A program made the translations under genes and the position numbers. Below are positions 36,693-48,296 of a stretch of DNA of 64,000 nucleotides, piece by piece. The notes below the pieces were generated by a model. The model searched no databases, was not told where the DNA came from, and worked only from the letters and a program-made list of their open reading frames with translations. Origin of the DNA: Poecilobothrus nobilitatus (Eukaryota; Arthropoda; Insecta; Diptera; Dolichopodidae); assembly GCA_947095535.1 (NCBI GenBank), contig OX352773.1, positions 90,926,670 to 90,990,669 on the forward strand. Direction: 5' to 3'. The first letter of the stretch is position 1; each line of letters starts with the position of its first letter.

Positions 36693-39070
36693 TAAAACGA
36701 GGAAGAGTACAGTAGAGTAGACTGTGTCAACTCTGGGATACCCGTATGAACGTAATATATCCTGTTTCTATAAAACTTGATCATCTTTTAAAAACATTCA
36801 GAATTTTAGTACCGAACTACAGAGATATATTTATGTAAATTGTGGAGTTGTATGATAGCTACCCGAATCTATTGCGCCTAGCTTCATTAAGTTCCAAGAA
36901 ATGCAAAAAGCCTGAACCGGCTGCTTTAGACCATTCAAATTTTACAAAAGTTTTTGGCATGCAACTCGACACTTTTTCACTAAATTTCAGATAGCTAGCT
37001 TCAATAGACACTGAGTTATTTTCATTTAAAAAGAGAAGGTGTATGGCAACTATCCGAACCTGTCATATCATCACAACAAAATTTTACAGAAGTTGTTGCC
37101 ATAAAACTCGATCATCATTTGCAAAATTTCAGATACCTAGATTGAATAGACACTGGGTTATTTCCATTTAAAGAAAGAAGTTGTATGGCAGCTACTCGAA
37201 CCCGGCGGCCGAAAATGCTGGAGTTAAATAGCAAAACTAACAATTTTGTAAAAGTGACGTAAAAAAAATTGCAGCCTCCTAACTCCTTTATTTTTTGAGT
37301 TATCGTGGGGACGGACACTGAGTTCTTTCATTTAAAAAGAGATTTTGTATGGCAGCTACTCGAACCCGGCGGCCGAAAATGCTGGAGTTAAATAGCAAAA
37401 CTAACAATTTTGCAAGAGTGACGTAAAAAAAATTTCAGCCTCCTAGCTCCTTTATTTTTTGAGTCATCGTGCGGACGAACACTGAGTTCTTTTCATTTAA
37501 AAAGAGATTTTGTATGGCAGCTACCCGAACCCGTCGCACCAGCACAACCAAATTTTGTAGAAGTTGTTGCCATAAAACTTGATCATCATTCGCAAAATTT
37601 CAGATACCTAGATTGAACAGACACTGGGTTATTTCTATTTAAAGAAAGAAGTTGTATGGCAGCTACTCGAACCCGGCGGCCGAAAATGCTGGAGTTAAAT
37701 AGCAAAACTAACAATTTTGCAAGAGTGACGTAAAAAAAATTTCAGCCTCCTAGCTCCTTTATTTTTTGAGTTATCGTGCGGACGGACACTGAGTTCTTTT
37801 CATTTAAAAAGAGATTTTGTATGGCAGCTACCCGAACCCGTCGCACCACCACAACCAAATTTTGTAGAAGTTGTTGCCATAAAACTTGATCATCATTCGC
37901 AAAATTTCAGATACCTAGATTGAACAGACACTGGGTTATTTCTATTTAAAGAAAGAAGTTGTATGGCAGCTACCCGAACCCGGGGACAGAAAATGCTGGA
38001 GTTGAATAGCAAAACTAACAATTTTACAAAAGTGACGTAAAAAAATTTTCAGCCTCCTAGCTCCTCTATTTTTTGAGTTATCGTGCGGACGGACACTGAG
38101 TTCTTTTCATTTAAAAAGAGATTTTGTATGGCAGCTACCCGAACCCGTCGTACCAGCACAACCAAATTTTGTAGAAGTTGTTGCCATAAAACTTGATCAT
38201 CATTTGCAAAATTTCAGACGCCTAGCTTCATTAGGTTCCAAGAGGTGCAAGAAGTCTGAACCGGCTGCTCTAGACCAAACAAATTTTACAAAAGTTGTTG
38301 GCATATAACTCGACACTTCTTTACTAAATTTCAGATTCCTAGCTTGAATAAACACTGAGTTATTTTCATTTAACCGGATAAGTTGTATGGCAGCTACCCG
38401 AACCCGCCGCACCACCACAACCAAATTTTACAAAAGTTGTTGCCATAAAACTGGATCATCATTTGCAAAATTTCAGACGCCTAGCTTCATTAGGTTCCAA
38501 GAGGTGCAAGAAGTCTGAACCGGCTGCTCTAGACCAACCAAATTTTACAAAAGTTGTTGGCATGTAACTCGACACCTCTTTACTAAATTTCAGATTCCTA
38601 GCTTCAATAAACACTGAGTTATTCTCATTTAAACGGAGGAGTTGTATGGCAGCTACCCGAACCCGCTGCACCAGCACAACCAAATTTTACAGAAGTTGTT
38701 GCCATAAAACTTGATCATCATTTGCAAAATTTCAGAAACCTAGCTTGAATAGATACTGAGTTATTTCTATATAAAGATAGAAGTTGTATGGCAGCTACTC
38801 GAACCCGCCGACCGAAAATGTTGGATTTAAATAGCAAAACTAACAATTTTGCAAAAGTGACGTAAAAAAAATGTCAGCCCCCTAGCTCCTTTATTTTTGG
38901 AGTTATCGTGCGGACGGACGGACGGACGGACGTACATGGCTTAATCGACTCAGAATTCGATTCTGAGCCGATCCATACCTTTGACACTATATCTAGCTCG
39001 ACTCCTTTAAGGTGTCACAAACGTAATGGCAAATTTATTATACCCTTGAACATAGTTCATACGGGTATAA
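36693..39070 (-). mobile_element. DINE-1-like element, family A, with expanded tandem-repeat core
   Basis: Minus-strand element of about 2.4 kb. ATACCCGTATGAAC at 36738-36751 is the exact reverse complement of GTTCATACGGGTAT at 39055-39068, a 14-bp subterminal inverted repeat. The 5' block has CCATTACGTTTGTGACACC, GGAGTCGAGCTAGATATAG and GTCGATTAAGCCATGTACG, then (GTCC)n at about 38915-38933. The core (about 37130-38830) is tandemly repeated. The 3' end reads CCCAGAGTTGACACAG...CTTCCTCGTTTTAAT. Open frames of 67-74 codons at 37115-37318, 38200-38424 and 38459-38683 are read-through of repeat units (common residues RRVRVAAIQL) and have no known domain. Confidence 0.85.
37130..38830. repeat. 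Nested tandem repeats in the element core
   Basis: GTATGGCAGCTAC recurs at 37183, 37348, 37512, 37653, 37819, 37961, 38126, 38385, 38643 and 38786. The spacings are 165, 164, 141, 166, 142, 165, 259, 258 and 143 bp. This gives a ~307-bp higher-order unit (165+142) repeated about three times, then a ~258-bp unit repeated twice. Units share ACCCGAACCCG, ACTTGATCATCATT and AAAATGCTGGAGTTAAATAG blocks in different combinations. Confidence 0.85.
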
Positions 39071-39484
39071 TTACAGGAAAAATTTAATTAATTTCAGTTA
39101 ATTTTTATTTCTGTGTAGTTTGGGGGAAATAAAAACCTATATACAACTATATACATTTGTGACATTAAAAAATAATAATAAATTTTTAAATTAAATATGA
39201 AACTTTGTTTCTTGAAAAATAATAACAAAATTTTATCAAAAGAAATAATTTTTAAATAAATAATAATTGAAAATTTGTAGTTTCCACACTCTGGGATTAA
39301 ATCAATTTGATAAAATGCTTTTAAATTATGGAAAAATTATTTTTATACTTTTAACTCCAATTAAATGTAGAGACCCATTTTCCGAATATAATTTTAACTG
39401 TTTGGATGGTTCGCGGTCTAAAAATATAATTTTTGAAAATATATATCCATTTATTTTTTATTATTTTATAATATTTTAATAACT
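39071..39484. other. A/T-rich sequence
   Basis: No recognised feature; the 70-codon frame at 39267-39479 shows no domain. Confidence 0.45.
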
Positions 39485-39671
39485 CCCAATTCAAAGTTCC
39501 ACTCCCCAATTCAAATTTTTCCGCATCTTTACCCTATCCTATCTCTACTTCTTAGCTAATATAGCCTAGAAGTTAGGAGTTCCATGCTAAAGGAGGTGAG
39601 TTTAGTCAGTAAGAATCTTACACTACCAAATGGTGTATTCATGGTTTCCCACCTTCCTTAGTATAAAAAAA
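39485..39671 (+). mobile_element. Family D tail fragment
   Basis: AACTCCCAATTCAAAGTTCC, CCCTATCCTATCTCTACTTC, TTAGCTAATATAGCC, AAAGGAGGTGAGTTTAGTCA, GTAAGAATCTTACACTACCA and CCCACCTTCCTTAGTAT plus poly(A) match 46675-46904 in order. Only the 3' end is present, as expected for a 5'-truncated retroposed copy. Confidence 0.7.
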
Positions 39672-40808
39672 AAAAATATTATATAAACCTTAGTAACAAG
39701 AAATTAATAACTTCATACTTTTTAGGCAAAAAACTTGTGTTATTTCACAAAATTTTTGAGGCAAATCAGATGTGATATGAAATAGAGGAGAAATTTTAAA
39801 GTATTATTTAATCCTCTAGAAAACTTAAAATATAAAAATTGTAAAACTATTTTATTTGGATTATAGTACAATAATTTGCAAACCTTTCTTTTGTTGGTCC
39901 AGATTTGAACTACATTGGAAGTGAGAAAATTGTTTCCATCTGGTTTTTAATCTAATCCTGCTACCAATATTACAAAGAATATTCAAATGTTCAAATTTTT
40001 TACCGTCATAACTCATAATATTAAATTTCAACAAAATGCAAGTATATAGAATTGTAGTGATTGAAATTGAATTCTATATATGTTATAAGACCTAGTATTT
40101 AGCTCACTTAAGAATTTTGTGTGAAATTATTAACATCTATTCTAATACTATCCTATATTCTAAATCTTTCATTATCCTGACAATATGTCCTTTTCTCCAA
40201 TCCATGCTATCTAGATTTGTATAGCATAATTATCTTTCTCATTAATGCAATATATACCTTTATTGCAAACAGACTTTTTACACTTACCGTTGGGTAATGA
40301 AAAAGCAACAAAAAAAAAACAAAAAAACAACATTTCCAGTTATTTTTTCATAGTTTTCATTTTTTTAAAGAAAAATAAGGTTAATTTTCAAAATTTCACA
40401 AATATCTGTCAAATATTAAAAAGAAAACGTCAACAATTTGAGATCAATCGAGATTTTTAAAGTGAACCGTCACTCTAAAGACTACGACAAATTTAACCCT
40501 GTTTCGCTTATGTTGAAAAAGACGACTAACTCAAGGTCTGAGCTCTTTGATACTTACGTTAACAAATTATCACTGAGAGTAAAATCTGGTATAATAAATT
40601 CTCGTAGTCTCCATTATTAATCTGTCATTGCATTTTAACTTACATGTTTACAATGCTAGATTATTTTTAGTGTATTTAAGATTTTTAGATTACGTTAGAT
40701 CACTTAGTATATTACTACTAAAATTACTGTCATTAAAAAGTAGTTAACTAACAGTAGTAATAACTATAGTATTAAGATTGTCTAACATTTAACATCATTT
40801 ACTGACAT
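39672..40808. other. A/T-rich sequence, one slightly less A/T-rich frame
   Basis: The frame at 40438-40620 has more even codon use (many Ser, Arg, Lys and Thr) than its surroundings but no recognised motif and no second copy in the window. It could be an old element fragment. Confidence 0.4.
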
Positions 40809-40995
40809 TTTTTTTTTAATGCATTTCTCTGTACATAAATGTGGACCGGAAATTACACAGCCTTTTCTGTTCAGACGTGGCTGTAAATTGTAATGGGGAA
40901 TAACTCCTACGACTTGTGTGGGATTCGAATCCACACTAGTTCGGTGTTTACGGCGTATTTTATACGCTCTTACACACTAGGCCACCGAGGTCCCC
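40809..40995 (-). mobile_element. tRNA-derived SINE, family C
   Basis: Minus strand: GGGGACCTCGGTGGCCTAGT, GTAAGAGCGTATAAAATACG, GTAAACACCGAACTAGTGTG, ATTCGAATCCCACACAAGTC, TTTACAGCCACGTCTGAAC, AAAAGGCTGTGTAATTTCC, CACATTTATGTACAGAGAA and ATGCATT, then poly(A) (poly(T) here at about 40809-40818). The A box is TGGCCTAGTGT; the B box is GATTCGAATCC, one base from consensus. It is well preserved over its whole length. Confidence 0.8.
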
Positions 40996-42504
40996 ATTTA
41001 CTTACATGCCAACCTTTTGTAAATGATGACTTTTTCAGTTAGTTGTGATAGTTCGCTAAATGAACAACATATAACTTATGTTTGTATTAAGCAAAAATGT
41101 CAAAAAATAAATACATCTAAGGTACCTACATTAAAACAATAATTAATAAATTAAAATATAAGTAAAATTCTTTTTTAATCATATTTCTTCCATTTTTTTT
41201 TTAAACTTCAATAAAGTCTGAACTTAAAATTATGCTCAATTAAATTTGTAATTTAAAAGTAAATCACTGAACATCATTTTACAATCCATTAAAAATAAAG
41301 TGTTTTACTAAATATTTATTTTAAAATTAATTTTTTTCTTTTTTTTTGTACAACTAAAAAGTTTGACGCAGAGAATAATTTCAAAAAAAAAAAATAAAAG
41401 AAATTCAATTCTAATAAAAAGTTCAGTAAACTAAAAGTAGTTTAAAATAAAAAATAAAAAAAACAAAAAGTTAGTAAAACAAAAAACAAAAAAAAGATTG
41501 TATATAATAACTTTAAAATTTTCCAACACCTCACTACTGTTAAAGTTTCTATATTTTATATTATTTTTTTTTTTTTTAAATTATGATAAAATTTTCTTGG
41601 GCAGAAAAAAAAAAGAAGAATAATAGCAGTTATCTCGAAACCATTAATAATAATATTTGTATTATATTGTGCAACTGCATTAAATTATAAAGAATAATAA
41701 ATTTTTTTTTTTTTGAGATTTCAGTATCTTCCAGATTTTTCTTTATTAAAATTTATTTCGTTTAAAAAATGCAGTAAATTTACTATATTTATTTATTTAC
41801 ATATTTTTTTTGAAAGTAACCATAGCATATTAATGTAACAGATATAACCCCGGATTCTAATTTGAAATGTGGGGTTCTTATATGTTTATAAAATTCAATG
41901 ATAAGAAAAATATACATCTAGTATTAATTTAATTATGTCTACAAAATAATTCTTATTCTTTTTTAAAAAGATTTTCCTTGTTAATTCATTTTCAATTTAC
42001 TAAAATTTAAATTACTTATAAATATTATTAGTGTGAATAATTGCCACTACGTTTAGATAATTTAATAGTTTAATTACAAGTGTCAAATTTACAAAATATA
42101 TAATTTTGACAATTTTTCAATATTAACTGTTTTTTTTAAACCATTTTCGTTATAAAAAAAAATGGGTTTAGGGATGCAATTCTGTATTACAAAGTATTAA
42201 TAGGTGCTTGATGCCACCAGAATTCAGGGAAAGAAAACTCAGTTTATCCAAAATTTGTTTAATTCTTATAATTTTTTATAATCAGAATTGTATAGTGTAA
42301 AGTCAAAATCTTGTAATACTTGATACGACCTTATCAAAAACTACTATAATTCTTTCATTTTAAATTTCATACAAGTAAAGAGAAGCTTATTCGGAAAGAA
42401 ATAGTTATATCCATTCGATTTATATTTGATTGCATTAATTCTAAAATTTTCGATCCAATTGATATAAAACTGGGTGATGCTTGAACAGAATAGATACCTT
42501 TTTT
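40996..42504. other. A/T-rich sequence without a supported gene
   Basis: Poly(T)/poly(A) rich; nothing recognised. Confidence 0.55.
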
Positions 42505-42696
42505 CTTTTCGGTGGCCTAGTCGGTAAGAGTGTATAAAATACGTGTTAAACACTGAGGAGAAGTGTAGGTTCGAATCCCACACACGCCGTAAGAATAATT
42601 GTCTCTTACGACATTTACAGTCATATCTGGATAGAAAAGGGTGTGTAATTTCTTCGTTATTTATGTGGCAGAGGAATTAAATAAAAATAAAAAAAT
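42505..42696 (+). mobile_element. tRNA-derived SINE, family C
   Basis: A box TGGCCTAGTCG (42513-42523) and B box GGTTCGAATCC (42568-42578), 44 bp apart. They are followed by CACACGCCGTAAGAATAA, ACGACATTTACAGTCATATC, GTGTGTAATTTCTTCG, TTTATGTGGCAGAGGAATTA and an A-rich tail. The 79-codon minus-strand frame at 42344-42583 is antisense to the head and is not a gene. Confidence 0.8.
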
Positions 42697-43920
42697 CTGC
42701 TATGTCCACAACAGAACCAATCAGAGGAACAGAAAACTTAATGTTTGTATTTTTAGCATTAAATAAAAGCTATATTACATAAATATATATATATATATAT
42801 ATCACCACAAAGATATTATGTATGTAAGTATATGTATATATCACCATATGTACCACAGGCAGATAGATCCACAAAAAGACACACAGCCAGATAGACACTA
42901 TTCCAAAAAGCTTAACTGAGGTTTCTCTGTACCAGAGAAATGCATAAATACAAATATCTGAGGGTCGACATTTTGGGGCTAACACAATACCTTCCTTATG
43001 CATTACATGTATGCAATCGGTAAAACCTATACTCAGTATAATAAATAAACTATAAAACTACACTATATTTTTTTTTTACGTAACGGCAGCTCTTTCTATT
43101 TTCCTCGTTTTTTCTTTTTTGTAATATTTTATTATATAGAAAAATTTTAGTAAATTTTTCTGGACTAAATTTCTTTCCTATATAATTTAGAAAATAAAAC
43201 TAAATACATAGGATACAGTTTTTTTTTTTAATTTCGTGAAAAAATTAATTTATCTTTTATTTAATATTCAAGATAAATAAAATGATTGTGTAATAACGGT
43301 AAAAGAAAAACAAAACGTAAATAAAAAAATTTATATTCAAAACTTTACTTTTATTATTATATTATTTCATTTTTATCTTATTTTTATTATTACAGTCATT
43401 TTCTTAATATTTAGGTTCAAATCTTTGTTCTTTTTTTTGTATTTTTTTAAATTAACGCGTAGAACAGTTGGCATCAACTGTTTTATACACGAAAAATGGC
43501 AAAACAAAACTTGAAAAAACAAAAGGAATAACAGAATTTTAAAACATTATTATTATTCTTTTTTTTTTACTAACTTTTAAAAGTTACTTTTTTTTTTTAT
43601 AAAGTTCGTGCAATTTTCTTGTCAACAACAGTTGCTATTCTGTTTAACTTAAGATGAATTTACTGGACTTTAGAGAAGTCCACTATTTTATGAAGAAAAT
43701 AATTCCATGAAACAAAAACAAAAGTAACATAATATAATGAATTATTCAATAGGTTCAGAATTACGAAACTAAATCACTAAACTATAACTTCTGGCAAGCC
43801 AATAGTTATTTTCTTTTCTATTTATTTCAAGTGAAATGAGAAAAAAACAAGGACCTGTAAAAAAATTGGAATTTTAAGGATACACGGTTTTTAAAATAAA
43901 AAAAAATATAAAGTATTCTA
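42697..43920. other. A/T-rich sequence with a short (AT)n
   Basis: An (AT)n microsatellite spans about 42783-42803. The minus frame at 42770-43003 starts in ordinary sequence and runs through the microsatellite as Tyr-Ile repeats; it is not supported as a gene. Confidence 0.5.
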
Positions 43921-44215
43921 GATTTTTTTTAAGGGTGGTGGGAATCTTCCAAAGAATCTTCCAAGAATTCGCTCTTAGTGCCAAATTTTCACTTACTAAA
44001 CCCTTTTAACCAATATAATGGGATGTACCCCTAACTGCTATCGCAATATTGTTGCAGCAAGAAGTATGGATAGGAACAGGAAGGATAAGGATGTGGAAAC
44101 ATTAAATTGGGAGTGGGACTCTAAAGGAAAAATGAATCCGCCTATTATTAACTATTTTACTATCAGTGATTAATTGTTAATAATATTATTATTTACTACA
44201 GAGAATTTGTGTAAC
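43921..44215 (-). mobile_element. Family D tail fragment, diverged
   Basis: On the minus strand: a TTTCCTTTAGAGTCCCACTCC block, CCCAATTTAATGTTTCC, CCTATCCATACTTCTTG, AATATTGCGATAGCAG, a CCCATTATATTGG block, TTAGTAAGTGAAAATTTGG, and CCCACCACCCTT followed by A-rich sequence (T-rich here at 43922-43930). It includes a small local duplication, AATCTTCCAA-AGAATCTTCCAAG, near 43942-43964. Confidence 0.65.
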
Positions 44216-44264
44216 TATAAGCACTATATTTGCATTATATATTTGCATTATAATTTGTAAGTTT

Positions 44265-44520
44265 TGACAGAATTGTTTTTGTGAAAATATTTAAAAAAAA
44301 TTTTTTTAAAAAAACCACATATAATTAAAAAAATCATTTACACATGCGAATATATTAATGTTTAGCCTTTAGTTTTGCTCTTCACCTTTCAAACACTTGT
44401 AAAGGTGTTCAGAGTTTAAGTGTCGATTTAATTTAGGAAGCAATACAAAAGTTTTTGTTGAGTTAACTTATACTTATTTGTAAAGATCTTACCCTATCAA
44501 AATATTTAACTTAAGTATTA
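44265..44520 (-). mobile_element. Degraded family B 3' half
   Basis: ACATATAATTAAAAAAATCA, TATATTAATGTTTAGCCTTT, AGTTTTGCTCTTCACC, CACTTGTAAAGGTG and AGGAAGCAATACAAAAG match, in order, the region 35575-35770 of the better family B copy. The 5' half is missing; the MITE at 44534 begins immediately to the right. Confidence 0.5.
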
Positions 44521-44533
44521 CGAGGATACTAAG

Positions 44534-45283
44534 GCCGTGTCCGAAACTATCGCACTTCGCATTAAAAACTAGCTAATCGCACTAAATTTATTCCGAAAAA
44601 CTTCGAATAATATTAAGTGTTATCCGGAATTCATTTCACTAGTACTAAATTATTTGTCAAATATTTAGTGTTCTCATAACCACACTTGACGTTCTTCGTA
44701 CTGCGCGCTATAAATTGACAGATTAATATTATTGAATCTTTTAAAATTTTCTGAAAGAAAAATAAAGTAAATAAAGGTGTTTTTAATTAAAATAAAAGTG
44801 CATTTTGAATAACAAAATTATAAGTTTTTAATAAATTCTATTATATATAAAATTAGGTAAAAATTACCAATTATAAATGATAAACAATATATGTACTACT
44901 ATATGACAATCTTTATAAGAATAACAGAATTAATTATACCAATAATTCTAACAATAATAACAATAAAATTTAGGTTTGAATAAACGTTTTTTGTTATAAC
45001 TTAATGTTTGACAACTTAACAAATGACAATTGACATATTCAAATATTAGATGCGTTATATTATATTGCCATAATAATCACAATTGTTGCTGGATAATGCT
45101 AAAATAAGGTACATTTTTGACGTTGTCAAAATAAATTTGACACAAAATTCCTACAAAAATATGCATTATCTACTCCTAAAAATTTATTAACTGTCATAAT
45201 TTTTAGTACAGGAAATACAAAATTGGGGAAAATAGTGCGTAGTGCTAGTGTGAAGTGCTAATGCGATACCTTCAGAAAAAGCC
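44534..45283. mobile_element. PIF/Harbinger-like MITE
   Basis: 750 bp, flanked on both sides by TAA (44531-44533 and 45284-45286). The left end GGCCGTGTCCGAAACTATCG and the reverse complement of the right end, GGCTTTTTCTGAAGGTATCG, agree at most positions and both continue with CACTTC, CTAGC and CGCACTA words, so the imperfect terminal inverted repeat extends about 50-60 bp. A 3-bp TAA duplication with GG-starting termini is the signature of PIF/Harbinger elements. The inside is A/T-rich with no transposase, so it would be non-autonomous. Confidence 0.7.
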
Positions 45284-45398
45284 TAAGGACTTAAAATAAT
45301 AAACTTCAATTGTTACTTTTTATGAAGCATAGTAGTGGTAAAGATTACTTTGACTCAAAAATGTGTATTGCTTTATCTCAACTGGTTTAGGTTCAAGA

Positions 45399-45452
45399 TA
45401 ATGCTTTATCTTAAATGGTAAAGCTAAAAGTAATGCTTTACCTTAAATGGTT
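45399..45452 (+). repeat. Imperfect direct duplication upstream of the family D head
   Basis: TAATGCTTTATCTTAAATGG and TAATGCTTTACCTTAAATGG lie about 32 bp apart, ending just before the tRNA-like head. Confidence 0.7.
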
Positions 45453-45455
45453 ATC

Positions 45456-45529
45456 TGACTCATGGCACAGTGGTTAAGTCGCCATCCTTTCAATCGAAGG
45501 GTCTTGGGTTCAAACCCCGGTCAGGTCAT
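45456..45529 (+). promoter_or_regulatory. tRNA-like head with Pol III A and B boxes (family D)
   Basis: A box TGGCACAGTGG (45463-45473) fits TRGCNNAGYGG; B box GGTTCAAACCC (45507-45517) fits GGTTCRANNCC; 33 bp separate them, a true tRNA spacing. TGGC/GCCA can form a D-arm stem, TCCTT/AAGGG an anticodon stem, and TTGGG/CCCGG the T stem. The acceptor strands (TGACTCA and TCAGGTCA) pair at only about four or five of seven positions, and the residue before the presumed anticodon is not U. It is therefore a tRNA derivative, not a functional tRNA gene. Confidence 0.75.
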
Positions 45530-45644
45530 AAATAAAAAATATGTAGTACTTTTATATCGTAATAATGTATATCGTATAATTAATATTAGTAATAATAACA
45601 ATAATAATATTAATAATAATAATAGTAATAATAATAACAATAAT

Positions 45645-46035
<391 letters not shown>

Positions 46036-46174
46036 GTAATAATATAATAGCTACTACAGTGGAGCCATCTTTGGTTATATCATGCAAGTAAGGAGTTATA
46101 TACTGCTGCATGTTGTAATTCACGGATGGCGCTGACTCTGTAGTAAAATAATAACAATAATAACAATAATAATA

Positions 46175-46327
<153 letters not shown>

Positions 46328-46904
46328 GTAATAATAATAATAATAGTAATAGTAATAAAACAATAACTATAATAATAATAATAATAATAGTAATAATAAT
46401 AGCTGCTACAGTAGAGCCATCTTTGGTTATATCATGCAAGTAAGGTGTTATATACTGCTGCACGTTGTAATCCACTGAGGCGCTGACTCTGTGGTAAAAA
46501 TAATAATAATATTAATAAGAATATTAATACCAATAATAACAGCCGCAACAGTGACAGTGGAGGTTATCTTCAATAATTACCTCATATAGTAATATATATA
46601 CTACTACTACATGTTGTAACTGTTGTGGCGGCTTTAGTCACTGTTAGCAAAATAATAATAATAGGCGGATTCAATGTTTCCTTACAGTCCCACTCCCAAT
46701 TCAATGTTTCCGTATCCATTTTCCTATCCTTTCCTATCCCTACTCCTTAGCCAATATACTGCGTTCGCAGGTAAGGGTTTCATCCCACTATATTGGCTAA
46801 AGAGGGAGGTGGGTTTAGTCAGTAAGAATCTGACACTACCAAGGGGTAATTTTTGGTGTCTTTGGAAGATTCCCACCTCCCTTAGCAAAAAAAAAAAAAA
46901 CTTT

Positions 46905-47574
46905 TGTGGTGTAGCTTTGATATACAGCAGATAGGTTTTGTAAAAAAAGAGAGAACAAAATAGGCAGACGAACAGATACACGTTAGATGTCTGGACATAT
47001 GGACCGGACAAAACTAATAAGTTCATTTATTGATGTGCTGGAAAATGAAAAAGAGTAAAATATTTGTTAAAAAAACAAATGTAGTTGTTTTTTTTTTTTT
47101 TAGTTTAAACAAAAACTAAGAAACCTAGTTAACACTATACATAACTTTTAATTGAAAAGGAATAAAAAGTTTTCAATTGTATTTTCAATTTCTCTTTTTC
47201 ACATTTTATAAATATAAGAATGAGAAGTATCTTTGTGTTAAAATAGTGAAAATAATGCAAGGAAAACTATAAAATTTATAAAAAGTTTAATTCTCACCAA
47301 TATTAATTGTTACTTAACTAAAAAGTTGTCAAAAATGTGAAAAAATATAAATTTTTTTTTGTATTGGTGTGAAAAAAAAAGAAAAATAATAAAAAGGAAG
47401 AAAAACATTAGCTAAAATTAACATTTCAATAACGTCAAGTAAAATCTTAGAATTGACTGTGCTCGATTGTATAATAAATGGTGTTTTCATAAAAATTAAT
47501 TATCTTTTAGAAAATTTAATATATATATGACTTAATTAAATACCAAAGATATAAGGATATAAATGTAACAGCTG
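46905..47574. other. A/T-rich sequence without a supported gene
   Basis: Nothing recognised; the minus frame 46724-47026 lies mainly antisense to the family D tail. Confidence 0.5.
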
Positions 47575-48296
47575 TATGAGAGCTATCGCAATCTGTTGTT
47601 TTAGACCAGCAGAAGTGTTGGTAAACTTAACTTCTTTTCAAAAAATATGCTCGGTTTAATTTGAGTTACGTTCATATAACCACGTCATCGAGGTATTCCA
47701 GGAAATAAAAAAGCTGATGAGCTTGCAAGAATTGGTGCAGCATTATAGATCCTGCTGGATAAAACAAAACTAGGGATACCTCTATCCGTAAGTAAAACGT
47801 TACTTTGAAAAGAAGTAACGGATATTGTAAATAACAAATGGTCAAACTTGATCTAGTGCAATATCACAAGACTGATATGGCCTAAAACCGATTTAAGACG
47901 ATCTAATGATCTTTTTTCTCTTAAAAGGGCAGATATTGGAATGACAATGGGTATAACCACGGGTCATTGTCTAATAGCGAAGCATGCCAAAAGACTTGGT
48001 TTATCCGGAAACGACTGCTGTACAGCCTGCAAAGATGAAAAATGAGGGAATGACTCTTATTCTTTTTTCAACATGCCCAGTTTTGTCGGCTAAAAGACAC
48101 ACCCAATTGGTGTAATATTTCTTCAATAACCTAGCGATTTAGAAGTAAAAAGATGACGAGCATTCTTTGCTTTGCAAAAAGCTGAAATTGGTTTGAACGA
48201 GTGGGATATAAAAGTTTCTATGTGGTATCACAATGAACCAAATATGGTCTAACTGTGCTTTTCGCCAGCCACTTTAACCTAACCTAACCTACTCGA
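47575..48296 (+). pseudogene. Degraded LINE RNase H/C-terminal fragment with 3' end
   Basis: Broken coding sequence with several in-frame stops. RHRGIPGNKKADELARIG (from 47684) is the C-terminal part of an RNase H domain and includes the AD-E-LA motif with a catalytic aspartate. After a stop, ITTGHCLIAKHAKRLGLSG and NDCCTACKDEK (about 47952-48044) match the conserved C-terminal Cys-containing segment of RNase H-bearing insect LINEs (I/Loa/R1-type clades). A TAG and later stops interrupt it. The 3' end is AACCTAACCTAACCT (48278-48292), a common LINE 3' terminal repeat in insects. The N-terminal RT is absent, so this is a 5'-truncated, old, inactive copy. Confidence 0.8.

Noticed and set aside
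37130..38830. CRISPR-like regularly spaced repeats
   Set aside because: Repeat units are 140-300 bp with no unique spacers, in eukaryotic-type DNA inside a DINE-1-like element.
40438..40620. Possible exon with fairly even codon use
   Set aside because: Too short, no recognised motif, no clear splice sites or paralogue in the window; left as unassigned.
42770..43003. 77-codon frame with aromatic, membrane-like residues
   Set aside because: Its 3' end is the (AT)n microsatellite read as Tyr-Ile, and no homologous copy or motif is visible.
45456..45529. Functional tRNA gene
   Set aside because: The A and B boxes and some arms are good, but the acceptor stem pairs at only 4-5 positions, the anticodon loop lacks the usual U33, and the sequence is the 5' part of a repeated element.
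48278..48292. Telomere-like AACCTAACCTAACCT
   Set aside because: Three units only, positioned exactly at the 3' end of a LINE RNase H fragment where insect LINEs often end in this repeat; flies of this type also lack simple telomere repeats.
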